A DNA stretch of 43,981 nt from the NCBI GenBank assembly GCA_949948775.1, contig CATLHC010000016.1, positions 1 through 43,981 of the forward strand, read 5' to 3'. The notes below the pieces were generated by a model. The model ran no database searches. It had not been told where the DNA came from and was given only the letters and a program-made list of their open reading frames with translations. A program made the translations under genes and the position numbers. This DNA comes from an uncultured Oscillospiraceae bacterium (GTDB lineage: Bacteria > Bacillota > Clostridia > Oscillospirales > Oscillospiraceae). Below are positions 29,878 through 37,580 of the stretch, piece after piece. Position 1 is the stretch's first letter, and every line of letters begins with the position of its first letter.

Positions 29878-31332
29878 TCAAAAGTTCGCATAGATAAAGG
29901 TGTCCACCCCGGTGAAGAACATCACCGACCCGATCAGGCACAGGATCGCCAGCAGGGCCTTCCACACCTTGGGGGAAAAGCGCTCCGCCTGGGCGACGGG
30001 ATTCGGACAGGCCAGCAGTCCCAGCCCCGCCGGGAATACCAGCAGCGGCGCCCAGTAAATAAAAATCCGCCCCCCCTCCTGGATGATATATTGGAGGTAA
30101 TTGAGCGCGCTGCCGACGGCGCTTACGGGCAGCGCCGCGGCGAGCTCCTTGGCGGGCAGCCCCCAATTCGGCTGGAACAGCCTGCTCAGCAGCGTCAGAG
30201 CCTGGCCCACGCTCTCCGCCCGGAAAAACACCCAGGCGATGTTTACGAACAAAAAGGTGAGCGCCCAGGCCAAGGGCTTGGGCAGGGACACCTTCCCCTT
30301 TAAAAGCCGCTCCGCCACCTGGGCCAGCCCATGGAGGGTGCCCCAGATGAGAAAGCCCCAGCCCGCCCCATGCCACAGCCCAGACAGCAGGAACACGATC
30401 ATGATATTGCGGCAGGTGACGGCGGTCCCCCGGCGGTTCCCGCCCAGAGGAATATAGACGCACCGCCGGAAAAAAGCGGACAGTGTGATGTGCCACCGGC
30501 CCCAGAAGTCCCGCACGGACAGGGCCTGATAGGGGCTGTTGAAGTTCACCGGCAGTTTGACGCCCATCATTCGGGCCATGCCGGAGGCCATGTCGCAGTA
30601 GCCGGAGAAGTCAAAATAAATCTGCATGGTATAGCACAAAATGGTCAATGCCGCATCCATGGGGGCCAAACTTCCCGCGTTGTCATAGCCGTAATTGGCT
30701 CCATTGGCGAACATCCCCGCCAGCAGCACCTTTTTGCCCAACCCCAGGGCAAAGCAATACAGCCCCGCCGCCAGATCATCCCAAGAGAAGGGATCGGGGC
30801 GGCGCAGCTGTGGGGCCAGCTCTCCCACCCGGGTGATGGGCCCGCAGGTGGCGGTGGCAAAAAAGGTGAGGCAGCAGGCATAATCCAGGGGGGAGACATC
30901 CTCACTGATCTCCCCATCATAGCAGTCCCGCAGCCACAAAATCTGCTGAAAGGTGACGAAGGACAGTCCCAGCGGCATCAGCCAGGCCGGAGGGGTAAAG
31001 AAAGAAAAACCCTCCAGCGGCGTCAGGGACAGCAGAAAACCGGTGTACTTGAAAAACGCCAGCACCGCCAGCAGGAATAATGCCCCTGCCCACAGCAGGG
31101 GCTTTCCCCGGGACCGGTCCCGGGCAATGCGCCGGCCCAGCCAATAGCTGACCGCCCCCTCCGCTCCCAGCACCAGCAGGGACAGGGGCGACGCCCAGCC
31201 GCAGAACACCGCCCCGGCGCACAGCAGAAACACCCGGGCGGCGGACGGTCCGGCCCTTTTGCCCAGCGCCCGCCACAGCGCCAGCACCGGGGGCAGGTAG
31301 GCCAGCACAAACAGATGGCTTTGCACGTTCAT
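29878..31332 (-). CDS. MBOAT-family O-acyltransferase, AlgI-like
   Basis: Polytopic membrane protein of 484 residues that moves acyl groups across the membrane for O-acylation of surface polymers. It has about 10-12 hydrophobic helices. The catalytic histidine is H321 in LLSGLWHGAGWGF, and H281 in RDFWGRWHITLSAFFRR is the second conserved position, both as in AlgI/PatA/DltB relatives. Start set at MNVQSHLFVLAYLPP by GAGGAAATTCT upstream; the frame continues 38 codons further but into non-hydrophobic intergenic sequence. It forms an operon with the SGNH-type gene directly downstream. Acetyl is the likeliest group; the acceptor cannot be told from sequence. Confidence 0.93.
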   Translation of the reverse strand: MNVQSHLFVLAYLPPVLALWRALGKRAGPSAARVFLLCAGAVFCGWASPLSLLVLGAEGAVSYWLGRRIARDRSRGKPLLWAGALFLLAVLAFFKYTGFLLSLTPLEGFSFFTPPAWLMPLGLSFVTFQQILWLRDCYDGEISEDVSPLDYACCLTFFATATCGPITRVGELAPQLRRPDPFSWDDLAAGLYCFALGLGKKVLLAGMFANGANYGYDNAGSLAPMDAALTILCYTMQIYFDFSGYCDMASGMARMMGVKLPVNFNSPYQALSVRDFWGRWHITLSAFFRRCVYIPLGGNRRGTAVTCRNIMIVFLLSGLWHGAGWGFLIWGTLHGLAQVAERLLKGKVSLPKPLAWALTFLFVNIAWVFFRAESVGQALTLLSRLFQPNWGLPAKELAAALPVSAVGSALNYLQYIIQEGGRIFIYWAPLLVFPAGLGLLACPNPVAQAERFSPKVWKALLAILCLIGSVMFFTGVDTFIYANF

Positions 31333-31353
31333 AGAATTTCCTCGGTTCTTGTC

Positions 31354-31460
31354 ACGCCGCGCCTGTTCGCGGCGCGGTTCTAAGGTCTCTCCTTCAGCTC
31401 GGCCGGCGCTGGACTGTGCCACTGGCATACAGCGCCCTCCGCTCACAACGGCTCCGCGCT
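31354..31460. repeat. GC-rich hairpin and dispersed 29-bp element
   Basis: CGCCGCG/CGCGGCG form a hairpin near 31355-31374. The stretch 31384-31412 matches 40385-40413 at 25 of 29 positions, sharing GGTCTC and CGGCGCTGG blocks. In both places it is followed by a GC-rich palindromic tail. This looks like two copies of a small intergenic repeat family. Confidence 0.5.
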
Positions 31461-31465
31461 TCTTT

Positions 31466-32170
31466 TCAGCGGGTGTTCTCCAAATGGCTGGTCATCTCGC
31501 CGTTGAGCCGCTCACCGCAGGTGTGTACAATCTGGAGCAGAGACTGGTAGGTCCCCGGGTAGGCCGCCTTCATGGAGTCATTGTCCAGGGGCGGGAACTG
31601 AGCTCCCTTCCCCGGGTTGGCCAGGGCGTCCACGAACTCCGCCTCGCTCATGAGCATATCCGCCCGGGGAAGTCCCGCCAGGAACCACGCCTCCGGGATG
31701 TTGAAAAAGTCGGTGTTCTCGTTGCCACTGGCCCGGTGCAGGTGGCGGAAGAGGATGTACACCGTGCCGGATAGGTAATTCGCCGCCGCCCGGATGGCCT
31801 TCTTATTGCCCACCTTGCTGAGAAGATCGAACAGCAGGCCCACGGAGTTCACCACCAGCTTTTTGGACAAGGTGGCCAGCACCGAGCCGCGCAGCACGTT
31901 GTCCCGTTCGTCGGACACGTCGTACAGGGTATCGGCGTCCAGGATGGTGGTGCCGTCCCGGCTGAGGGTGCGCCCCAGCAGGAAGTCGGCGGATACGTTG
32001 TAAAAGTCGCAGGCCTTCACCACAAACACCAAGCCCGGCTCCCGGGCTCCGTTCTCGTAGTGGGACAGCAGCGCCTGCGAGATGCCCAGCGTCTTGGCGG
32101 CCTGCCGCTGGGAAATACCCTTCTCCTGCCGCAGCAGGGACAGGGTTCGTGCAAAATCGGGATTGGTCAT
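31466..32170 (-). CDS. XRE-family regulator with uncharacterised C-terminal domain (234 aa)
   Basis: N-terminal HTH_XRE domain (about 1-67): LSLLRQEKGISQRQAAKTLG, GISQALLSHYENGAREPGL, then FYNVSADFLLGRT. The 160-residue C-terminal part is largely helical (VLATLSKKLVVNSVGLLFDL, then AIRAAANYLSGTVYILFRHL) and unassigned; it probably dimerises or senses a signal. The architecture is common in gut Clostridia. Start fixed by AAAGGGGAAATCAGG. The 130 bases between its stop and the MBOAT start contain a repeat, so co-transcription with the acyltransferase pair is uncertain. Confidence 0.85.
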   Translation of the reverse strand: MTNPDFARTLSLLRQEKGISQRQAAKTLGISQALLSHYENGAREPGLVFVVKACDFYNVSADFLLGRTLSRDGTTILDADTLYDVSDERDNVLRGSVLATLSKKLVVNSVGLLFDLLSKVGNKKAIRAAANYLSGTVYILFRHLHRASGNENTDFFNIPEAWFLAGLPRADMLMSEAEFVDALANPGKGAQFPPLDNDSMKAAYPGTYQSLLQIVHTCGERLNGEMTSHLENTR

Positions 32171-32181
32171 CCTGATTTCCC

Positions 32182-32226
32182 CTTTCCTAGTGTAGCTTCA
32201 AAAGTCGATGTTCTCATTAGGAAAAG
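32182..32226. promoter_or_regulatory. Inverted repeat upstream of the XRE gene, possible operator
   Basis: CTTTCCTA (32182-32189) and TAGGAAAAG (32218-32226) form an 8-bp inverted repeat with one extra A, 28 bp apart. They lie between the XRE start and its presumed promoter (minus-strand TACACT), so autoregulation is plausible. Confidence 0.35.
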
Positions 32227-32462
32227 GCTGGTGGGACCACGGACATACGAACACACGAACACACGGACGCAAGGGCCAGTGGCGGCGCTCCAAGGGTACG
32301 CGGAAATCCCCTCAGCATTTCCTGCCGGGCACGGCGCGTCAGCCGTCCCCGCAACACAGTAAGTATAGTATAGCGGGGAGAATACATTTTGTAAAGAGTT
32401 GATTGGGCCTCAAAGTAAAAGAAAATATTCGGTATTTTTTTGTGGTTTTGACCAGATGCCTC

Positions 32463-32491
32463 TTGAAAAAGCCGGCGGACAGTGTTAAATT
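32463..32491 (+). promoter_or_regulatory. Promoter of pta
   Basis: TTGAAA (32463-32468), 17-bp spacer, TAAATT (32486-32491), giving a leader of about 80 bases before the Pta start. Confidence 0.75.
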
Positions 32492-32580
32492 AGATGACAG
32501 CGTATGCAAAAATTGAGCGGGCCTGGGATGGTGTGAAAACGCGCCTCCCGCATCCGCCCCAAATTGGAGGTAAAAAGCCC

Positions 32581-33558
32581 ATGTTCAGACTGATGATTCA
32601 GAAGCTGAAAAAGAACCCCAAGAAAATCGTGTTTACCGAAGGCGAGGACCCCCGTATTCTGGAGGCCGCCGCCCGGCTGCTGTCCGGCACCTTCCTCACC
32701 CCCATCCTCATCGGCGACCCTGAGAAGATCTACAAGGTGGCGGACGAGGAGTGCCTCAACGTCAAGGGCGTCACCATCCTCCAGCCCCACACCTATGAAA
32801 AGATGGACGAGATGGTGGCCAAGATGGTGGAGCTGCGCAAAGGTAAGATGACTGCGGAGCAGTGCCGCGAGGCGCTCCAGCAGGGCAACTATTTCGGCAC
32901 CATGCTGGTGGCCATGAAGGAGGCCGACTGTCTGCTGGGCGGCGCCACCTACTCCACCGCCGACACCGTGCGCCCCGCCCTCCAGCTCATCAAGACCAAG
33001 CCGGGCAACAAGATCGTGTCCTCCTGCTTCATCCTGGTGCGGCCCTTCGCCACCGGCGGCAACCAGGTGCTGGCCATGGGCGACTGCGCCATCAACATCG
33101 ACCCCACCGAGGACGACCTGGTGGAGATCACCCAGGAGGTGGCCGCCTGCGCCCGCCGGTTCGGCGCCGAGCCCAAGGTTGCCATGCTCAGCTACTCCAC
33201 CATGGGCTCCGGCAAGGGCCCCATGGTGGACAAGATGCGCAACGCCTGCAAGAAGCTCCAGGGTATGGACCTGGACTTCCCCGTGGACGGCGAGTTCCAG
33301 TTCGACGCCGCCGTGTCCCCCACCGTGGGCCATTTGAAGGCCCCCAAGTCCAGCGTGGCGGGCCGGGCCAACACCTTCATCTTCCCCGACATCTCCTCGG
33401 GCAACATCGGCTACAAGATCGCCCAGCGCATGGGCAATTTCGACGCCTACGGCCCCATCCTGCTGGGCCTGAACGCCCCCATCAACGACCTGTCCCGGGG
33501 CTGCAACGCCCTGGAGGTCTACTCCATGTCCATCATCACCGCCGCGCTGGCCGATTGA
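32581..33558 (+). CDS. pta: Phosphate acetyltransferase
   Basis: Converts acetyl-CoA and phosphate to acetyl phosphate, the first step of ATP-yielding acetate formation in fermenters. The 325 residues are the usual length for the short PTA/PTB family, lacking the N-terminal regulatory domain of enteric Pta. Motifs include IVFTEGEDPRILEAA near the N-terminus, CLLGGATYSTADTVRPALQL, and C-terminal FPDISSGNIGYKIAQR, GPILLGLNAPINDLSRG. Start set at MFRLMIQKLKKN with GGAGG ten bases upstream. No acetate kinase gene is adjacent, and the gene is monocistronic with its own promoter and terminator. Confidence 0.95.
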   Translation: MFRLMIQKLKKNPKKIVFTEGEDPRILEAAARLLSGTFLTPILIGDPEKIYKVADEECLNVKGVTILQPHTYEKMDEMVAKMVELRKGKMTAEQCREALQQGNYFGTMLVAMKEADCLLGGATYSTADTVRPALQLIKTKPGNKIVSSCFILVRPFATGGNQVLAMGDCAINIDPTEDDLVEITQEVAACARRFGAEPKVAMLSYSTMGSGKGPMVDKMRNACKKLQGMDLDFPVDGEFQFDAAVSPTVGHLKAPKSSVAGRANTFIFPDISSGNIGYKIAQRMGNFDAYGPILLGLNAPINDLSRGCNALEVYSMSIITAALAD

Positions 33559-33577
33559 TCCTTCGACTGCCGCCCGG

Positions 33578-33614
33578 AAAACACCCTCTGCAGCCGCAGA
33601 GGGTGTTTTTATTT
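33578..33614. terminator. Bidirectional terminator between pta and arginase
   Basis: AAAACACCCTCTGC pairs with GCAGAGGGTGTTTT around AGC, with T/A runs on both sides; the arginase stop codon (minus) lies at its edge. Confidence 0.92.
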
Positions 33615-34481
33615 CAGCTTCTCCGAAACCGTCCGGAGGATACCCATTAAGGTGTTCAAATCCTTTTTCGACCGGTCCATGGTGGGGTTGTACTCCACGC
33701 ACTCAAAAGAGCAGGTCCGTCCCGTATCCAGCACGGCCAATAAAACCCGCTCCGCCTCCGGGATTGTCAACCCCTCCGGGATGTTGTAGCCGGTGGCGGT
33801 GAACTCCGCCGGGTCCAGCACATCCACGTCGAAGCTGATGTGGACGTGTTTTCCCTCCAGGGCGGGCAGAATTTCCGCCAAAACCGCCTCCACTCCCCGC
33901 CCCTGGACCTCCCGGGCGGTGTGGAGGTGCGCCCCGGCCTGTTCCACCACGCCGTACTCCGGCGGGTCGACGCTCCGGACTCCGATGAAATGGAGGTTCT
34001 TCCCCAGCAGGTTCACCTTATTTTTCCCCACGGTGAGCTCATCGCAGCACAGCCCGCAGGCGGCGGCCAGGTCCATGCCGTGGATACAGCCGCTCTCCGA
34101 GGTTTGGTCGGTGTTAATGTCGGTGTGGGCGTCCACGTACACCACCGCCAGGTTTTCCGCCCCATAGAACTCCCCCAACGCCGCCAGGGTGCCCATGGCG
34201 CAGGAGTGGTCTCCGCCGATGACCACCGGGTACTCTCCCCGCCCCAGGGCGTCCAGCACGTTCCGCCGCAGGCGGCGGCAGACCTCCATTACCGTACCCA
34301 GATGCCGCAGCCCCGCCGGCCAGGTTTGGCAGGGAGTCGGCTTTTCCATGGGCATCAGCGCGGCGTCCCCGAACAGGCTGGGCAGGCCGGCCTCCACCAG
34401 CGCGTCAAAGGCCCCCTCGCTCCCCCGGGTGGGGGAGCCGCAGGAGACCGCCGCCTCCACCAAGGCAAATGAGCGCTCCAT
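33609..34481 (-). CDS. rocF: Arginase family hydrolase, probable arginase
   Basis: Binuclear-Mn hydrolase releasing urea from arginine. Of 290 residues, all three ligand motifs are present: GGDHS (89-93, H92), DAHTDIN (117-123, D117/H119/D121) and SFDVDVLDP (D218, D220). SGCIHGMDLAAA, with the HGM motif after the second metal site, resembles arginases more than agmatinases. Start chosen at MERSFALVEAAVS because AAGGAGGAGG precedes it; an upstream ATG lies inside the rpsT terminator. It follows rpsT after a terminator, so it may depend on read-through. Formiminoglutamase or agmatinase activity cannot be excluded. Confidence 0.88.
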   Translation of the reverse strand: MERSFALVEAAVSCGSPTRGSEGAFDALVEAGLPSLFGDAALMPMEKPTPCQTWPAGLRHLGTVMEVCRRLRRNVLDALGRGEYPVVIGGDHSCAMGTLAALGEFYGAENLAVVYVDAHTDINTDQTSESGCIHGMDLAAACGLCCDELTVGKNKVNLLGKNLHFIGVRSVDPPEYGVVEQAGAHLHTAREVQGRGVEAVLAEILPALEGKHVHISFDVDVLDPAEFTATGYNIPEGLTIPEAERVLLAVLDTGRTCSFECVEYNPTMDRSKKDLNTLMGILRTVSEKLK

Positions 34482-34501
34482 CGCGTCCTCCTCCTTAAAC
34501 G

Positions 34502-34531
34502 AAAAAACCGCCTGCAAAGCAGACGGTTTTT
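34502..34531 (-). terminator. Intrinsic terminator of rpsT
   Basis: On the minus strand AAAAACCGTCTGC pairs with GCAGGCGGTTTT, continuing into a run of six Ts. It stands only about 20 bp before the arginase start, so arginase expression may rely on read-through. Confidence 0.9.
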
Positions 34532-34545
34532 GTCAGCAGATCTCT

Positions 34546-34809
34546 TTACGCCAGCTTGTTCAGCTTCAGGGTCATGGCGCTCTTCTTGTTGGCAGCGTTG
34601 TTGCTGTGCAGCAGGCCCTTGGCGGCGGCCTGATCCACGGCCTTGACGGCCACCTTATATGCGGCATCGGCCTCGCTGCGGTTGCCGCCGGCCACCGCGG
34701 CCTCAAACTTCTTCAGGTGGGTCTTGAGGGCGGACTTCTGCGCCTTGTTCTGAGCGGCCTTGGCGGAATTGACCAGGACGCGCTTCTTGGCAGACTTGAT
34801 ATTGGGCAA
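34546..34809 (-). CDS. rpsT: 30S ribosomal protein S20, TTG start
   Basis: Primary 16S rRNA-binding protein of the small subunit. The mature sequence PNIKSAKKRVLVNSAKA and the ending HSNNAANKKSAMTLKLNKLA are diagnostic. With the TTG at 34809 as initiator the protein is 87 residues and begins MPNIKSAKKR, the family norm. AGGAGG lies seven bases upstream of that TTG, and no ATG or GTG is better placed. A rare initiator on a ribosomal protein gene may lower its translation, as known for the TTG (UUG) start of E. coli rpsT. Divergent from gpr. Confidence 0.96.
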   Translation of the reverse strand: MPNIKSAKKRVLVNSAKAAQNKAQKSALKTHLKKFEAAVAGGNRSEADAAYKVAVKAVDQAAAKGLLHSNNAANKKSAMTLKLNKLA

Positions 34810-34870
34810 ACCAAACACCTCCTCCGATATTTTTTGATTTTCCGGTTGCGGTTTCCCGTCGCAGATATGT

Positions 34871-34899
34871 ATTCTAACATTAAAAAAAGAAAATTGCAA
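34871..34899 (-). promoter_or_regulatory. Promoter of rpsT
   Basis: Minus-strand TTGCAA (34899-34894), 17-bp AT-rich spacer, TAGAAT (34876-34871); leader of about 55 bases. Confidence 0.85.
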
Positions 34900-34918
34900 C
34901 ACCTTTTTTTGTTTTTTC

Positions 34919-34947
34919 GCATAGAAACTTTCTCCCGGCAGAAAATA
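34919..34947 (+). promoter_or_regulatory. Candidate forespore (SigF/SigG) promoter of gpr
   Basis: GCATA (34919-34923) matches the SigF/SigG -35. After 17 bp, GAAAATA (34941-34947) resembles the SigG -10 CATnnTA, and the overlapping GGCAGAAAAT fits a SigF-like -10. Known biology of gpr (forespore-specific transcription) makes this the expected promoter type. Confidence 0.5.
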
Positions 34948-35000
34948 GGAGCATCCGGCTCGATGAGCCACAACATCTGGTATCGCAAGGAGGAGTTTCA

Positions 35001-35897
35001 ATGGCCCAGCGCCGCACCGATTTGGCTGTGGAGTCCCACCAGCTCTGGCGTGAGGGGGCGGGGGACGCCACAGCTCTCCCCGGCGTCCGCTCCGAGGAGG
35101 AGACCCGGAAGGGTTTTCCCGTCACCACCGTGACCATCTCCAGCCCGGAGGCCGCCCAGGCCCTGGGCAAGCCCCAGGGCACCTACGACACCCTGGAGCT
35201 GGACGGCCTGCTCCGCCGGGAGGAGGACGCCTTCCGCCGGGCGGCGGAGGCGGTGGCGGCCTCCCTGCGCCCGCTGCTGCCCGCGGATGGACCCGCCCTG
35301 GTGGTGGGCCTGGGCAACCGGGCGGTGACCCCCGACCTGATCGGCCCTCTGGCGGTGGACCACCTGCTGGTCACCCGCCACCTGGTGGAGCAGGTGCCGG
35401 AGCACTTCGGGGACCTGCGCCCGGTGGCCGCCGCCGCGCCGGGGGTGCTGGCCTCCACCGGCATGGAGAGCAGCCTGGTGGCCCAGGCCCTGGCCCAGCG
35501 GCTCCGGCCCGCCTGCGTCATCGCGGTGGACGCGCTGGCCTCCCGCTCCCTGGACCGGCTGTGCCGCACGGTGCAGCTGTCCGACGCGGGGGTGGTGCCC
35601 GGCTCCGGCGTGGGCAACCACCGCTCCGCTCTGGACCGGGAGAGCCTGGGGGTGCCCGTATTCACCGTGGGGGTGCCCACGGTGGTGGATGGCGCCACCC
35701 TGGCCCTGGACCTGCTGGAGCGGGCGGGCGGGCCCGTCCCGGACCGCAGCGGCCTGCCCGGCGGGGAGGCGTTCTTCGTCACCCCCCGGGAGGTGGACAG
35801 CCGGGTTGCCGACCTGGGGAAAGTGCTGGGCTACGCCGTCAGCATGGCGCTGAACCCGTCTCTGACCGTGGATGAGCTGACGATGCTGTTAGAGTGA
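35001..35897 (+). CDS. gpr: Germination protease GPR
   Basis: Aspartic-like endopeptidase that degrades small acid-soluble spore proteins during germination; made as a zymogen in the forespore. The 298 residues are somewhat shorter than the Bacillus enzyme (about 370). The N-terminus MAQRRTDLAVES has the TDLAVE motif at the autoprocessing site, and VVGLGNRAVTPDLIGPLAVD and VDALASRSLDRLCRTVQLSD (with GSGVGNHR) are family landmarks. AAGGAGGAG precedes the ATG. It marks the organism as a genuine or recent spore former. Divergent from rpsT. Confidence 0.95.
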   Translation: MAQRRTDLAVESHQLWREGAGDATALPGVRSEEETRKGFPVTTVTISSPEAAQALGKPQGTYDTLELDGLLRREEDAFRRAAEAVAASLRPLLPADGPALVVGLGNRAVTPDLIGPLAVDHLLVTRHLVEQVPEHFGDLRPVAAAAPGVLASTGMESSLVAQALAQRLRPACVIAVDALASRSLDRLCRTVQLSDAGVVPGSGVGNHRSALDRESLGVPVFTVGVPTVVDGATLALDLLERAGGPVPDRSGLPGGEAFFVTPREVDSRVADLGKVLGYAVSMALNPSLTVDELTMLLE

Positions 35898-35903
35898 CCT
35901 CTC

Positions 35904-35979
35904 GGGGCAAAGTCCGCTCAACTACGTTTGCTCCCTTGCCCCTCCTCTCCCCACAAAGCCAAGGAGCGGCTTTGCGGGG
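35904..35979. repeat. Two hairpins after gpr, terminator or dispersed repeat
   Basis: GGGGCAA (35904-35910) pairs with TTGCCCC (35936-35942). Next, CCCC-A-CAAAGCC (35949-35960) pairs with GGCTTTG-C-GGGG (35968-35979). The tail is T-rich but broken, so termination is possible and a palindromic repeat equally so. Confidence 0.5.
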
Positions 35980-36004
35980 ACTCCGTTTTCGACCTTCTTT
36001 TTCA

Positions 36005-36033
36005 TTGCCCTTTCCTCCGTTTTCTGGTATACT
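36005..36033 (+). promoter_or_regulatory. Promoter of the YihY/BrkB gene
   Basis: TTGCCC (36005-36010), 17-bp spacer, TATACT (36028-36033), about 30 bases before the GTG start. Confidence 0.72.
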
Positions 36034-36062
36034 GTCCCAAATGACCGGAGGGGGACGGACCC

Positions 36063-36926
36063 GTGAAACAGAAACTGGACAAGCTGCTGCGCGCCCACCC
36101 GCCCATCCGCTTCGTGGCGGACGTGGCGGACGTGTACTTTACGAAATGCGTCAGCCGGGCCGCCGCCGAGCTGGCCTATTTCCTCATCCTCACCTTTTTC
36201 CCCATCATGATCTGCATCTCCGCCTTCGTCAACGAGCTGCACCTGGACCTGGCCACCCTGGTGGACCACGCCGACCCCTTTCTGCCGGAGGGGGTGCTGG
36301 CCATCTTCCAGGACTATCTCACCTATATCGACACCAACCAGTCCTCCGCCATGCTGCTCTCGGGGGCGTTTTTGACCATCCTGTTCGCCTCCGCCGCCGT
36401 GCGGGGGCTGATGAACATCATGCGCGAGCTATACGGCCGGGCCACCTTCCGGGGGCTGTGGCAGCTGATTGCCAGCGTTTTGTTCTCCGTGCTGCTGCTG
36501 GCCACCATCTACCTATCCCTGGCGGTGGTGGTCACGGGCAACTGGTTTTTCCACCTGCTGGGCCAGGCGCTGAAGCTGGAGGGCTTGGTGGAGCGCTTCG
36601 GCACCTGGCAGTGGGTGAAATACCTCCTGCTTCTGGCCATGGTGTTCCTGTTCATTCTGCTTTTGTACCGCTTCGCCGCGCCTTTGGACAAGCCCCGGCC
36701 CCCGGTGGTCCCCGGCGCGCTGGCGGCGTCGGCGGCTCTGGCCGCCGCCTCCATGATTTTCTCCCTGCTCATGGGCAACTCCACTCGATACAACCTCATC
36801 TACGGCTCCCTGGCCTCGGTGATCATCATGCTGGTGTGGCTGTACCTGTGCGGCAACATCCTCATCATGGGCAATGTGGTGAACTATGTGCTGTTCACCC
36901 ACCGCCGGGAGCGGGGCCGCGCATAA
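36063..36926 (+). CDS. YihY/virulence factor BrkB family membrane protein
   Basis: Polytopic inner-membrane protein of 287 residues with six hydrophobic helices. The family signature SRAAAELAYFLILTFFPIMI opens the membrane part, SAAVRGLMNIMRELYGRATF lies in the middle, and YGSLASVIIMLVWLYL near the C-terminus. Once mis-annotated as ribonuclease BN, its function is still unclear; a transporter or flippase-like role has been suggested. GTG start with GGAGGGGG upstream. An unknown 156-residue gene follows 60 bp downstream, probably co-transcribed. Confidence 0.92.
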   Translation: MKQKLDKLLRAHPPIRFVADVADVYFTKCVSRAAAELAYFLILTFFPIMICISAFVNELHLDLATLVDHADPFLPEGVLAIFQDYLTYIDTNQSSAMLLSGAFLTILFASAAVRGLMNIMRELYGRATFRGLWQLIASVLFSVLLLATIYLSLAVVVTGNWFFHLLGQALKLEGLVERFGTWQWVKYLLLLAMVFLFILLLYRFAAPLDKPRPPVVPGALAASAALAAASMIFSLLMGNSTRYNLIYGSLASVIIMLVWLYLCGNILIMGNVVNYVLFTHRRERGRA

Positions 36927-36986
36927 AATACGTCCCAAATGCCACACTATCCCTCGGCGCGGTACATACAGAGGGAGGCGTAGGCC

Positions 36987-37457
36987 ATGTGGCAGATCGG
37001 GGTCTGGGAACGGGACGAGGGGCTGGCGGAGCGGGTGAGCCGTCTGGCGGAGGCGGCGGTCCAAGGGGCCCTGGTGCGGGCCTGCCGCCACCCGGCGCTG
37101 CTGGCGGGGCTGAACCTGGACCTCTTGATCGTCTCCCCTGGGGCCACCGGCTGGGCGGGGGCGGGAGCGCTGAACTGCCGCACGGCCCTGCTCCCCGGCG
37201 GACGGTCCGCCCTGACCCGCGCCCTGCCCGCGGGGACGGTGCTCAGCTACGGCGCGTCCAGCCGGAACACGCTGACCCTGTCCAGCCTGGACGAGCAGCG
37301 GGCGTCTGTGGCGGTGCAGCGGGAGTTCATCTCCCTGGACGGGCGCGCTGTGGAGCGGCAGGAGCTGATTCTGCCCTGCGACGGCTGCTCCCCTGACCTG
37401 CTGCTGGCCCAGGCGGGGGCGGCGCTGCTGCTGGGGAAGCTGCCGGAGGGGGCATAG
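36987..37457 (+). CDS. Unknown protein, alpha/beta (156 aa)
   Basis: No family recognised. The start MWQIGVWERDEGLAERVSRL has a GGGAGGCG site. The N-terminal half reads as beta-alpha-beta, with a hydrophobic strand and glycine turn (LDLLIVSPGATGWAGAG), and could be a small Rossmann or receiver-like fold. Further on are VLSYGASSRNTLTLSSL and a Cys pair in PCDGCSPDL near the C-terminus. No signal peptide or membrane segment. Likely in one transcript with the BrkB-family gene, ending at the terminator just after it. Confidence 0.75.
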   Translation: MWQIGVWERDEGLAERVSRLAEAAVQGALVRACRHPALLAGLNLDLLIVSPGATGWAGAGALNCRTALLPGGRSALTRALPAGTVLSYGASSRNTLTLSSLDEQRASVAVQREFISLDGRAVERQELILPCDGCSPDLLLAQAGAALLLGKLPEGA

Positions 37458-37463
37458 CAGTGG

Positions 37464-37490
37464 AAAGGCGGCCCGGCTGGGCCGCTTTTT
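37464..37490 (+). terminator. Intrinsic terminator
   Basis: AAAGGCGGCCC pairs with GGGCCGCTTT around GGCT, followed by Ts. Confidence 0.9.
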
Positions 37491-37509
37491 GCGTTCTCCG
37501 CGCCTTCCC

Positions 37510-37538
37510 TTGTCTTTTCTGCCGGAACATGATACAAT
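37510..37538 (+). promoter_or_regulatory. Promoter of the SLH protein gene
   Basis: TTGTCT (37510-37515), 17-bp spacer, TACAAT (37533-37538), about 40 bases before the start codon. Confidence 0.75.
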
Positions 37539-37580
37539 AGAAATGTTCCCCATCCAAAATTCTGAAAGGGAGAGAGCAAT

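Larger units (their letters stand above)
32171..32580. other. Intergenic region between the XRE gene and pta
   Basis: No gene seen. It holds an XRE-side inverted repeat, short tandem ACGAACAC units (about 32245-32262), an AT-rich tract at 32405-32450, and the pta promoter. An in-frame ATG at 32494 would extend Pta N-terminally but has no ribosome site. Confidence 0.5.

Noticed and set aside
32245..32275. Short tandem ACGAACAC units, considered as a CRISPR or iteron array
   Set aside because: Only two to three units without spacers or an adjacent replication or cas gene.
32494..32580. N-terminal extension of Pta from an ATG at 32494
   Set aside because: No ribosome site; it begins within a few bases of the predicted -10, and the ATG at 32581 has GGAGG and matches family length.
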